From an uncultured Bacteroidia bacterium (lineage in GTDB: Bacteria; Bacteroidota; Bacteroidia; Bacteroidales; ML635J-15): a stretch of DNA of 64,000 nt. The notes under the pieces were generated by a model. That model had not been told where the DNA came from, ran no database searches, and worked only from the letters and a program-made list of their open reading frames with translations. The position numbers and the translations under genes are program-made. Shown here piece after piece: positions 44,182 through 52,111 of this stretch (position 1 is the first letter of the stretch; the number at the start of each line of letters is the position of its first letter). The stretch covers positions 725,346 through 789,345 of the forward strand of contig CADCCZ010000001.1 of the NCBI GenBank assembly GCA_902800045.1. The letters are read 5' to 3'.

Positions 44182-44203
44182 ATTTTTGCCAATAAAATTT
44201 TTC

Positions 44204-44211
44204 CAAAAATA
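44204..44211 (-). promoter_or_regulatory. -7 promoter box for tdk/murF-alr
   Basis: The minus strand reads TATTTTTG, fitting TAnnTTTG, 22 bases before the tdk ATG. The rest of 44212-44412 shows no gene, only a weak AGGTTAT/ATAACCT inverted repeat. Confidence 0.4.
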
Positions 44212-44412
44212 AGAATAATTAAAATGGTATAGGCAAGAGATTAGAAAGAAAAAGTAACAAAGAATTTAACAATTCTCAAACTTAAGTTCAACTTAGAAGT
44301 GCAGGTTATGTTCAGCGAAGCCTTATAACCTCCTCCTTTACTTGTTCGTTTTCTGTTAGTAAATGCCCCAAAAATCACTTGCCATTTACAATTAGTGCCG
44401 AAATTTATTTTG

Positions 44413-44420
44413 TAAATTTG
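44413..44420 (+). promoter_or_regulatory. -7 promoter box for the acidic protein gene
   Basis: TAAATTTG followed by C, matching TAnnTTTG, 31 bases before the ATG at 44452. Confidence 0.45.
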
Positions 44421-44451
44421 CACAAAAATTTTCAAAAAAAAGAATATTGAT

Positions 44452-45615
44452 ATGGCAACCGCAAGTGATTTGAAGGAAAAAGTAACAAAAATTTTATCAA
44501 TAGTCGAAGGCGTTGACAATGAGCATGTAAACCTTATCGAAAAGGACATTCTGCTCCAAGAGGTAAGAGAGTTGTACTCGGAAATTTTGTTGATGAAAAC
44601 TGAAGGTTCCGTTTCGTCGGAGCCTATTGCCGAGGAGAAAAAGGAAGTAGTTGATGAAACTCCTGTAAAAGTGGAAGAAGAAACGACCGAACCTCCAGTA
44701 ATAGCAATTCCATTCGATGATGCCGATTTTGATTTTCACGATATACTTGATGTAAACCACAGTCATGAGGAGTCTGAAACCTCGAAAGAGCCAGAGCCTG
44801 TAGTTGATGAGTCTGTTGCCGAAAATGTAGAAGAACCAGTTGAAGAATTTGTAGAAGATCAGCCTGAGGAGGAACCTGTTGTTGCTGAAGATCAAGAAAT
44901 TGAGACAGATCCCGAAGAAGATTTGTCGGATGCTGGCATCGAAGAACCTGAAGAAGAAATAGAGGAAGAAGACGTTTCGCAAGCCGAAGACGGTTATTTT
45001 GAGCAAAGTTCTGCTTCGTCGGAATTTGATGAAGAAGAACCTATGTCTGACGATGTTGTAGAGGATGAGCCGATAGAAGTTGCTGAAGAGCAAAGTGAGA
45101 TAGAGCCAGAACCAGAATATGTTGAACCTGACTATGTTGACAATGAGCCTGCAGAAGAAGTTGAGGAAGTTGTCGCAGAACAGGAACAAGAAGTTGTTCA
45201 TGAAGAAGCACCTGTTGCGACTCCTGAAATTGAATCGCCAGTTACGACACCTGTGGTCGAGCCGATTCATCATGATCCGGAACCCGAAAAGGTGATTACC
45301 CTTGGCGAACAGCTTGGACAGTCGCGCCAGGAGTCTCTGAACGATAAGTTTGCAAGCAACAAGCCGGCTGAAGGAAGTTTTGGCTTGAAGCCTATTTCTG
45401 ACATAAAGTCGGCAATACCTCTGGGCGAGAGGTTCAGATTTACCCGTATGCTTTTCTCTGGAAACGGTCCTGCATTCGATTCAACCGTGGCTGCCCTCAA
45501 TGGAATGTCGAGCATAGAAGAGGCTGACAGCTATCTTCGTACCAATTTCCGCTGGGATATGGATTCACCTGTCGTTGTCGACTTTATGAATATTGTTCGC
45601 AGAAGATACTTGTAG
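44452..45615 (+). CDS. Highly acidic cytoplasmic protein of unknown function
   Basis: A 387-residue protein without a signal peptide. Residues 1-55 are helical (DLKEKVTKILSIVEGVDNEH). Residues about 60-280 are a low-complexity Glu/Asp/Pro/Val region, mostly disordered in appearance. The C-terminal ~80 residues are ordered: DIKSAIPLGERFRFTRMLFS, ALNGMSSIEEADSYLRTNFR, FMNIVRRRYL. From memory similar C-termini occur in conserved hypothetical Bacteroidetes proteins. No function is known. It is 3 bases before the M28 peptidase. Confidence 0.8.
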   Translation: MATASDLKEKVTKILSIVEGVDNEHVNLIEKDILLQEVRELYSEILLMKTEGSVSSEPIAEEKKEVVDETPVKVEEETTEPPVIAIPFDDADFDFHDILDVNHSHEESETSKEPEPVVDESVAENVEEPVEEFVEDQPEEEPVVAEDQEIETDPEEDLSDAGIEEPEEEIEEEDVSQAEDGYFEQSSASSEFDEEEPMSDDVVEDEPIEVAEEQSEIEPEPEYVEPDYVDNEPAEEVEEVVAEQEQEVVHEEAPVATPEIESPVTTPVVEPIHHDPEPEKVITLGEQLGQSRQESLNDKFASNKPAEGSFGLKPISDIKSAIPLGERFRFTRMLFSGNGPAFDSTVAALNGMSSIEEADSYLRTNFRWDMDSPVVVDFMNIVRRRYL

Positions 45616-45618
45616 AAT

Positions 45619-46893
45619 ATGTTGCGTAAAAGTTTGATATTATCGCTTGTTCTGCTTTCAGTCCTTTCGCTGTCGGCGCAGAACCTTGATAGGGTAAGGC
45701 AACATATACAGACTTTGTCGTCGCCCGAATTTCACGGACGCGGATACACTTTCGGCGGTTCTGACAAGGCTGCCAAGTATATTGCCGACGAGTTCAAGTC
45801 GCTGGGAGTGAAACCGTTTGGCAAGTTGTACTTCCAGAACTTTTCCTATGATGTGAATACTTTTCCTGCACAGATGAAAGTTTCAATCGACGGAAAGGAA
45901 ATGCAACCCGGAACCGACTTCGTGGTGGGGCAGATGATGCCTACGACAAAGGCTTCATACGAACTTTTTTTGCCCGATTCGCTTCTGCTGAACGATACGG
46001 TTGCATTTATGACTCGCTATTTTGCCGAGGACTGGTCGAAAAAGATGCTTGTAATCGACTATGCGCAGACCGAGAACAAGGAAATCAAGATGTTTTATAT
46101 CAAGGTTTTGTATGGAAATACGCGCTTTGGCGGAATTATGGAACTTATCCCCGAGGAACTTGTTATGTCGGTTGGCAAGATACAGCAGCCGTATCCTGTA
46201 ATCAAGCTGAAGCGTGAATCTTTCGACAGGTCGGCAAAGATGGTGTCGATTGACATTACCGCTAAATTGAAGAAGAATTTTGCCGCAAAGAATGTAATCG
46301 GCTATGTGGAAGGCAAGAATCCCGACAAATATTTTGTCTTCTGCGGTCACTACGACCATTTAGGGACGCTTGGAAAGGACGCTTATTTCCCTGGTGCACA
46401 GGACAATGCCTCTGGAACGGCTATGGTTCTCGACCTTGCTGCATATTATGCAAAACATCAGCCCGAATACACTATGGTGTTTATGCTGTTCTTCGGTGAG
46501 GAAGCAGGTTTGCTCGGTTCGTCGTACTATGTTGAGCATCCGTTGTTTCCACTCAATCAGATTGTCATGGGCGTGAACCTTGATATGGTCGGCACTGGCG
46601 ACGAAGGCATAACCGGTGTAAATTTTGAAGAGGAAAAATATTCCGATGTGTGGAATCTTTTCAGCAGCATAAATGATGAAAACAAGTACTTTGACCCGAT
46701 AAAACAGCGCAAGGCGGCTGCCAACAGCGACCATTATTCGTTCAACCGCAAGGATGTCAGGTTTATTTTCATCTATACGATGGGACCAGGCACCTATTAT
46801 CATAATGTGAAGGACAAATACGAAACCTTGTCGTTTACGGGTTACGGAAATTTGTTCGGACTGCTAACTAAATTTGTGGAGAGATATGAGTAA
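45619..46893 (+). CDS. M28-family zinc aminopeptidase
   Basis: A 424-residue exported peptidase with signal MLRKSLILSLVLLSVLSLSA. A PA-like insert occupies about 85-220. The catalytic core has CGHYDHLG (zinc His, with catalytic Asp in the same strand), GAQDNASGTAMVLDLA (bridging Asp), FFGEEAGLLGS (catalytic Glu-Glu), GVNLDMVG (zinc Asp) and SDHYSFNRKDV (zinc His). It should release N-terminal amino acids in the periplasm or outside. Its stop overlaps rsmI by 8 bases. Confidence 0.93.
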   Translation: MLRKSLILSLVLLSVLSLSAQNLDRVRQHIQTLSSPEFHGRGYTFGGSDKAAKYIADEFKSLGVKPFGKLYFQNFSYDVNTFPAQMKVSIDGKEMQPGTDFVVGQMMPTTKASYELFLPDSLLLNDTVAFMTRYFAEDWSKKMLVIDYAQTENKEIKMFYIKVLYGNTRFGGIMELIPEELVMSVGKIQQPYPVIKLKRESFDRSAKMVSIDITAKLKKNFAAKNVIGYVEGKNPDKYFVFCGHYDHLGTLGKDAYFPGAQDNASGTAMVLDLAAYYAKHQPEYTMVFMLFFGEEAGLLGSSYYVEHPLFPLNQIVMGVNLDMVGTGDEGITGVNFEEEKYSDVWNLFSSINDENKYFDPIKQRKAAANSDHYSFNRKDVRFIFIYTMGPGTYYHNVKDKYETLSFTGYGNLFGLLTKFVERYE

Positions 46894-47593
46894 ACTATAT
46901 TTGGTGCCAACGCCGGTCGGAAATCTAGAGGATATGACTTTCAGGGCTGTAAATGTGCTGAAGTCGGTGGATTGCATACTTGCCGAGGATACACGCACAT
47001 CGGCGGTGCTTATGAAGCATTATGGCATTACTACTCCGCTGGTTAGCCATCATAAGTTCAACGAGCACAAGACCTCCGAAGGCGTTACCGAAAGGATTCT
47101 TGGCGGGCAGGATATTGCGCTTGTAACCGATGCCGGTACGCCAGGAATTTCCGACCCGGGATTCCTGCTTGTGCGCACTTGCGTTGAGAAGGGCGTGGAG
47201 GTTGAATGTCTGCCCGGAGCTACGGCATTTGTTCCAGCCTTGGTAAATTCTGGTTTGCCATGCGAACGCTTCACTTTCGAAGGATTTTTGCCGCAAAAGA
47301 AGGGCAAGAACAAGAAGGTGCAGGATTTGGCGGAAGAGGAGAGAACTATGATTTTCTACGAGTCTCCATTCCGTCTGGTGAAGACATTGGAACTCTTTGC
47401 CCAGTATTTCGGAGAAGAAAGGCAGGTTTGCGTATCGCGTGAGATTTCGAAAATACACGAGGAGAATTTCCGTGGCACTTTGAAGGACTGCATCGAGCAT
47501 TTCTCGCAGAAGGATGTCAAGGGCGAGATTGTAATCGTCGTTGAAGGCAAGAACAGGAAGGTGCGAAATGCGGAAAATGAGGAAGAAGATTAA
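46886..47593 (+). CDS. rsmI: 16S rRNA (cytidine-1402-2'-O)-methyltransferase
   Basis: A 235-residue RsmI, methylating the 2'-O of C1402 in the ribosomal decoding centre. The tetrapyrrole-methylase-like SAM fold shows LYLVPTPVGNLEDMTFRAV, CILAEDTRTSAVLMKHY, ALVTDAGTPGISDPG, CLPGATAFVPALVNSG, and FYESPFRLVKTLE. An upstream in-frame ATG (46874) lies inside the M28 gene. The ATG at 46886, in the overlap ATGAGTAA, gives the standard start MSKLYLVPTPVG. Confidence 0.97.
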   Translation: MSKLYLVPTPVGNLEDMTFRAVNVLKSVDCILAEDTRTSAVLMKHYGITTPLVSHHKFNEHKTSEGVTERILGGQDIALVTDAGTPGISDPGFLLVRTCVEKGVEVECLPGATAFVPALVNSGLPCERFTFEGFLPQKKGKNKKVQDLAEEERTMIFYESPFRLVKTLELFAQYFGEERQVCVSREISKIHEENFRGTLKDCIEHFSQKDVKGEIVIVVEGKNRKVRNAENEEED

Positions 47594-47594
47594 T

Positions 47595-47602
47595 TATTTT
47601 TG
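47595..47602 (+). promoter_or_regulatory. -7 promoter box for the DUF3298 array
   Basis: TATTTTTG fits TAnnTTTG and ends only 5 bases before the ATG at 47608, so the transcript may begin at the start codon. Confidence 0.4.
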
Positions 47603-47607
47603 ACCCA

Positions 47608-48375
47608 ATGAAAAGGCTATTTTTAATATTGACAGTTTTACTCGTTTCTGCACATAGTTTCTCGCAGTCGGTTGCCACTTCAAATACCGAGATGAATGGC
47701 ATTAAGTTCAGAAAATGCAGTTACGAGTTCTCTAGCAACGAATTTTCGAAGAAAATAGATTTCACCTTGCCGTTGCCAAGCGAAAATGCAGTATTGCAAA
47801 CTATAAGCGAAGCCTTGCTGATGGGCGAATACGACAACAATACGCTTGAACAGGACTTGAAGGACGAATTGGCATCGTACAATGCTGATAGTGATTTGGA
47901 TACGACAAATGCAGAGGACTACAGCGAGACATCGTGGAGCATAACGCCAATGTTTGTCGGCGGCGGATACATTGCTTTTGTGTCGTCGTTTTCGCAGAAG
48001 TTTGCAAGCGAAGAGGCTCCTGCACCTATGTGGGGCGACAAATGTGCCGTCTTTAGCCTTACGACAGGAAAACGCATTTCGGAGGATGAAATCTTTGATA
48101 AGGTCGGCGAGCATAACTACATAGTTGCAAGGAAGTTGTATTCCTCTTTGTGCAAGATTCTCAAGAAAGCGGATGACGGCGACAATGTGGATGTTTCGTT
48201 TTTGTTCAACGATAACTTTTATTTTACTGGTAAGGAGCTGATATACAAGTATGGTTCGTTCGAAATGTATCATACATCTGGTGTAACGGAATTGTCGCTT
48301 CCGAAGAAGTGGCTGAAACCTTACCTGAATGTTGATGGACCATTGTATAAATATTGGTTTGGAGAGAAGAAATAA
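47608..48375 (+). CDS. DUF3298-type exported protein, array member 1
   Basis: A 255-residue protein. The signal peptide MKRLFLILTVLLVSAHSFSQ has no lipobox. The mature part opens with MNGIKFRKCSYEFSSNEFSK, then DFTLPLPSENAVLQTISEAL. It closes with a DUF3298/RsiV-like C-terminal half: KCAVFSLTTGKRISEDEIFD, NDNFYFTGKELIYKYGSFEM, LSLPKKWLKPYLNVDGPLYK and the tail YWFGEKK. The GGAH motif typical of DUF3298 is replaced by PMWGD. DUF3298 is found in sigma-V anti-sigma RsiV; whether it senses a ligand here is unknown. First of six neighbouring paralogues. Confidence 0.8.
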   Translation: MKRLFLILTVLLVSAHSFSQSVATSNTEMNGIKFRKCSYEFSSNEFSKKIDFTLPLPSENAVLQTISEALLMGEYDNNTLEQDLKDELASYNADSDLDTTNAEDYSETSWSITPMFVGGGYIAFVSSFSQKFASEEAPAPMWGDKCAVFSLTTGKRISEDEIFDKVGEHNYIVARKLYSSLCKILKKADDGDNVDVSFLFNDNFYFTGKELIYKYGSFEMYHTSGVTELSLPKKWLKPYLNVDGPLYKYWFGEKK

Positions 48376-48384
48376 AATTGTATT

Positions 48385-49206
48385 ATGAAGAGGGTTGTTT
48401 TGTTTATTTTGGTTTTATTGCTTGCGGTGCAGTGCTTTGCGCAAAGTTCGTTGCAGCAAAAGAATCTTATTATTGCTGATACTGTAGTGGATAACACTAA
48501 TTTTAGAAAGTTCAGTTTTGAATTTGAATCGGCAGAATTTTCGAAGAAGATATATTTCCTTTTGCCATTAGTCGAAGATGTTGCTGTTAGGCAAATGATA
48601 TGGGACTCTATTATCGGATGGCAGTATAGTAGCGAGATGCTTGAACTGGAGTTGCAGGAGGAAGTAAGCATGTATATGGAAAGGGTTGCCGACAATCCGG
48701 AACTTGTCAATGCCGAAAAAATGGATGAGCGGTACTCCGATATTGAGTATTATGAGTCGTCGTGGTATGTTACTCCAACATTTGTAAGCGACGAATACAT
48801 CGCGTTAACTAATTATTTTTCGGAGTTTAATGGTGGCGCAATTCATCATCAGTGGGGCGAAGTCGCCTATGTTTTCAGTCTTTCGACAGGAAAGCAAATC
48901 TCGCAGGATGATATTCTCGACGATATTGGCTCTCATAGGTATTTGATAGCTAACAAGTTGTATGAATTGTTGCAGAAAAATCTCGAATCTGATCCTGACG
49001 AGTTATTTGTTGACAATGTCATGCAGATGTTGAACGGTAACTTTTATTTTACCGAAAAGGAACTGATTTATAAGTATGTGCCATACGAGGTTGCGTGCTA
49101 TGCTGCAGGAGAACCAACATTGTCGCTTCCGAAGAAGTGGCTGAAACATTATCTGAATGTAGATGGTCCTTTGTATAAGTATTGGTTTGGAAAAAAGAAG
49201 AAGTAA
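48385..49206 (+). CDS. DUF3298-type exported protein, array member 2
   Basis: A 273-residue paralogue, closest to member 1 (shared SF.FESAEFSKKIYFLLPL, LPKKWLKHYLNVDGPLYK and YWFGKKKK). The signal peptide ends at VQCFAQ, with no lipobox at the cleavage site. The GGAH position reads HHQWGE, and the tyrosine-rich block is NGNFYFTEKELIYKYVPYEV. It starts 9 bases after member 1. It is likely a recent tandem duplicate of member 1, followed by sequence divergence in the middle. Confidence 0.8.
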   Translation: MKRVVLFILVLLLAVQCFAQSSLQQKNLIIADTVVDNTNFRKFSFEFESAEFSKKIYFLLPLVEDVAVRQMIWDSIIGWQYSSEMLELELQEEVSMYMERVADNPELVNAEKMDERYSDIEYYESSWYVTPTFVSDEYIALTNYFSEFNGGAIHHQWGEVAYVFSLSTGKQISQDDILDDIGSHRYLIANKLYELLQKNLESDPDELFVDNVMQMLNGNFYFTEKELIYKYVPYEVACYAAGEPTLSLPKKWLKHYLNVDGPLYKYWFGKKKK

Positions 49207-49218
49207 GTTTCATTTTAT

Positions 49219-50127
49219 ATGAATAAGAAAATAATATACGGTTTTTTGCTTGTCGCATTTGCTGTTGTTGGCTGCAAGTCGGGGGAGAACAAAGAAGTGG
49301 CGTTAGAGCCGGAGCAGTTGGTTTCGGTTGCAAAGGATAGCGTTGTGGCTGTCGAAAAAACTGAAGCATCGGTTGAGTTGGTTGATTCTACCAAATTGGC
49401 AGACAATGCAGATAAGAAATCATACGAAAAAGTAATTGTCGATACGCTTATTGATGGCGTTAAGTTCAAGAGGTACTACTTTGATATTCGTACCGACGAA
49501 TTGGCTGAAGAGACAATGCTTGTTTTGCCAATGGACGGAAATGCTGCTGCCAACAAGAAGATAATAGACAGGTTGCTGGATGATTATTCGTTTGACTCCG
49601 ACAGCATACAGCAGCAGTTGGAGGCGCAATTCGATGCATACGCTTCTGGCAACTTTGCCGAGGAAGGCGATGATTATCACGAAAGCGAACTGCTTGTATA
49701 TCCGTTGGCTGTAGTAGAGAAGAAATATGTGTCGTATATGCTTCATTCGTCGTTGTTTTGGCCAAGCGAACAGAACCATCCGCAGTGGGCAGATGTGTAT
49801 TTTATGTTCGACCTGAATACTGGCGAAATTATTCTGCAGGACGATATTTTTGATGCATCGGCGGAGAACCGACAGGCGGTAGGGGTAAAGATTCACGATG
49901 AACTGGTGAAGTTTGCTGGCAACGAGGAAGATATTTTTGCCGAGGCTGGAGCCGAGTTGCTCAATGCTAGCTTTGTCTTCGACGACAAAGGTATGACATT
50001 CTTTTACCAGCCATACGAGGTTGGTCCCTATATGCTTGGCGAACCCGAAGTCCATCTGTCTAAGGAATGGCTCGAACCTTACTTGAAAAAGGATGGCATA
50101 CTTTATGATTACTGGTTTAAAAACTAA
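49219..50127 (+). CDS. DUF3298-type lipoprotein, array member 3
   Basis: A 302-residue lipoprotein (lipobox AVVGC, Cys19). A ~60-residue acidic linker separates the lipid anchor from the domain. The domain keeps DGVKFKRYYFDIRTDELAEE, MFDLNTGEIILQDDIFD, NASFVFDDKGMTFFYQPYEV and GPYMLGEPEVHLSKEWLEPY, and ends in LYDYWFKN. The GGAH site is HPQWAD. It starts 12 bases after member 2 in the same unit. Lipid anchoring places it on a membrane face, unlike members 1 and 2. Confidence 0.8.
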   Translation: MNKKIIYGFLLVAFAVVGCKSGENKEVALEPEQLVSVAKDSVVAVEKTEASVELVDSTKLADNADKKSYEKVIVDTLIDGVKFKRYYFDIRTDELAEETMLVLPMDGNAAANKKIIDRLLDDYSFDSDSIQQQLEAQFDAYASGNFAEEGDDYHESELLVYPLAVVEKKYVSYMLHSSLFWPSEQNHPQWADVYFMFDLNTGEIILQDDIFDASAENRQAVGVKIHDELVKFAGNEEDIFAEAGAELLNASFVFDDKGMTFFYQPYEVGPYMLGEPEVHLSKEWLEPYLKKDGILYDYWFKN

Positions 50128-50132
50128 ATGAT

Positions 50133-50999
50133 ATGAGAAAGATTTTGATTTCAGCGGTTATTGTTTTGGGCGCGGTGATTGTTGTTGCGTGTGCTAATTC
50201 CAATGCTGCAAAAAAAGATGTTAACCCGCAGGGCGATACTGCAAAAATTGAAGTAGAGGATGTTGCTGACACCCTTGCCGACATTGAATTTGATGAAGAT
50301 ACCTATGAGCTAAATGGCGTTGCTTTCAAGACATACGAGGCTTCGGACGGAGGTGGCGAGTATGAAAGCTCGGCAAGTTTGACATTGCCTGTGCCCAATG
50401 GCGACAAGGTTATGGAAAAGATTCTGCAGCAGTTGGTAGGCGAGGGTGCCGACATCAACAACATTCAGGCTTATCTTGACAAGATGTTCTCTCCGGAGGA
50501 AAAAGCTAAAGATGCTGACGATGACGACGATTTGCAGGTTTCAACTGTATGGAACATCAATCCGGTGCTGGTTCTCGACAAGTACCTTGTAATGGAATCT
50601 GCCGATGGCTATATGGACAACTATATGGCACATTATAACATTTCGCAGAGCACTATTGTCTTCGACCGCACTACAGGCGATATAATGTCTAGGGACGGAA
50701 TGTTTAAGGAAGATGCCGACTGGCTCAAGATGGCACGCAAGTTCCGTGAGAGTGCAAACGAAGACCTTGGCGAGTTCGACGGCTCCGACTTCGAGGACCC
50801 CGATGGTTTCCTAATTGATGAAGTCTTCGGTCGTGGCGATTTCTATTTCACCGACGATTCGCTTTTCTTTGTGTATGGTCCGTATGAAATCAACTATGCT
50901 TACGGATTCGATGTAAAGATGGGCGTGTCGAAGGAATGGATTAAGTCGTACATGGAAAAGGACAACTGGCTGTATAAGTATTGGTTTGTGAAGAAATAG
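50133..50999 (+). CDS. DUF3298-type lipoprotein, array member 4
   Basis: A 288-residue lipoprotein (lipobox VVAC, Cys20) with an acidic linker rich in Asp and Glu. The domain is the most diverged of the array: YELNGVAFKTYEASDGGGEY, STIVFDRTTGDIMSRDGMFK, RGDFYFTDDSLFFVYGPYEI, VSKEWIKSYMEKDNWLYKYW. There is no GGAH motif (around DNYMAHYN). It is last of the first sub-unit and is followed by a terminator. Confidence 0.78.
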   Translation: MRKILISAVIVLGAVIVVACANSNAAKKDVNPQGDTAKIEVEDVADTLADIEFDEDTYELNGVAFKTYEASDGGGEYESSASLTLPVPNGDKVMEKILQQLVGEGADINNIQAYLDKMFSPEEKAKDADDDDDLQVSTVWNINPVLVLDKYLVMESADGYMDNYMAHYNISQSTIVFDRTTGDIMSRDGMFKEDADWLKMARKFRESANEDLGEFDGSDFEDPDGFLIDEVFGRGDFYFTDDSLFFVYGPYEINYAYGFDVKMGVSKEWIKSYMEKDNWLYKYWFVKK

Positions 51000-51024
51000 A
51001 AAATGAATACCATATTGAATATAT

Positions 51025-51066
51025 TTCCGCAATTCGGACAATGTCTGGATTGCGGGAATTTTTTTG
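51025..51066 (+). terminator. Terminator after array members 1-4
   Basis: TTCCGCAAT (51025-51033) pairs with ATTGCGGGAA (one bulged G) and is followed by TTTTTTTG. It splits the DUF3298 array into two transcription units. Confidence 0.75.
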
Positions 51067-51141
51067 TAAAAATCCCGTCAAATATCATTGTCGTATCCGA
51101 CATTATTTTTGTCCACTATGCTTTTTTCCGATAATTAGTCT

Positions 51142-51149
51142 TATTTTTG
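51142..51149 (+). promoter_or_regulatory. -7 promoter box for array members 5 and 6
   Basis: TATTTTTG followed by C fits TAnnTTTG, 53 bases before the ATG at 51203. Confidence 0.45.
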
Positions 51150-51202
51150 CAGAAGTTATTTTTGAAAAGGAATTTTATAGAAATTTTACGAAATAATTGG
51201 AT

Positions 51203-52009
51203 ATGAGAAAGTTATATTACATATCATTCGTTCTGCTGATGTCGGTTATGCTGTATTCCTGCAAAGAAAAGGCTCCCGAAATCACCGATGCAAAGGACAT
51301 CGAATACGACGAGTTTTCTACTAGTCGTTTCCCCGAGTTCGATGCCAACCTTGAGGTTTCGATTTACCTGAAACTTCCGAAAACCAACGGCAACGAGTTT
51401 CTCGACAGCATTTATGCCGACCTTGTGGCGTTTTACACCGACAGTTCGAAGCGCGAAATCCAGAGCGGTATCGAGATTTTTGCCGATTCCATCGAGTCGG
51501 AGTATTACACAACCAAGGAGGACATCGGCGCCGACATTTCGGGCTACATCTACGCCGTCAACTACTACGACAGCATCTATCCCGTCTATGCCGATGGCAA
51601 ACTGCTTGTGTATTACGACGATTCCTACGAATATCAGGGTGGGGCACACGGCATTTCGGGAAAGACATACACGGTTTACAACATTGCAACCGGCCGTCGC
51701 GTCACCGAGGACGACATATTTGTGATGAACGACGAGAACGAAAAGGCTTTGTCTGAAATGATTGTCGAGGCTTTTGCTGTAGAGTTTTCCGACGAGAAGG
51801 ACGACATGTGGAACGAAGGCATAAACTTCATCAACGGCAACTTCTGCATTGGTGCCGATTCGCTCTACTACCAGTACTCGCCGTACGAGATTGGTCCGTA
51901 CGCAATGGGAATGCCGCGTGTCGCCTTGCACAAGGAGGCTGTAAAGCCTTTCCTGAAAAAGGATGGCGTGCTGTATGAATATTGGTTTCCGGAGAAAAAG
52001 AAAAAATAA
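51203..52009 (+). CDS. DUF3298 lipoprotein, array member 5 (canonical motif)
   Basis: A 268-residue lipoprotein (lipobox LYSC, Cys20). This is the only member with the classical DUF3298 strand YEYQGGAHGISGKTYTVYNI, followed by ATGRRVTEDDIFVMNDENE. The last conserved block is GADSLYYQYSPYEIGPYAMG and VALHKEAVKPFLKKDGVLYE. It therefore anchors the family assignment for the whole array. ATG 51203 is chosen over TTG 51197 for the lipoprotein signal. The upstream promoter makes it independent of members 1-4. Confidence 0.88.
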   Translation: MRKLYYISFVLLMSVMLYSCKEKAPEITDAKDIEYDEFSTSRFPEFDANLEVSIYLKLPKTNGNEFLDSIYADLVAFYTDSSKREIQSGIEIFADSIESEYYTTKEDIGADISGYIYAVNYYDSIYPVYADGKLLVYYDDSYEYQGGAHGISGKTYTVYNIATGRRVTEDDIFVMNDENEKALSEMIVEAFAVEFSDEKDDMWNEGINFINGNFCIGADSLYYQYSPYEIGPYAMGMPRVALHKEAVKPFLKKDGVLYEYWFPEKKKK

Positions 52010-52072
52010 TGGGCTAGAAGGCTAGCAGGCTGACAGCCAGAGAGCCTTTAAACCTGGAAATATAGAAAGTAC

Positions 52073-52092
52073 AGTCGCGGCGCGCCACGACT
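52073..52092 (+). repeat. Palindromic intergenic element, copy E
   Basis: AGTCGCGGCGCGCCACGACT, preceded by GTAC and followed by CAACAAGAAA, 19 bases before the ATG of array member 6. It is almost the same as copy D 25 kb away. Just upstream, 52012-52050 holds GGCTAGAAGGCTAGCAGGCT-type short repeats. Confidence 0.8.
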
Positions 52093-52111
52093 CAACAAGA
52101 AATTTTTGAAC

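Noticed and set aside
44497..45273. 258-codon minus-strand frame opposite the acidic protein
   Set aside because: The Phe/Asn/Arg-rich sequence is simply the complement of Glu/Asp codons of the real gene.
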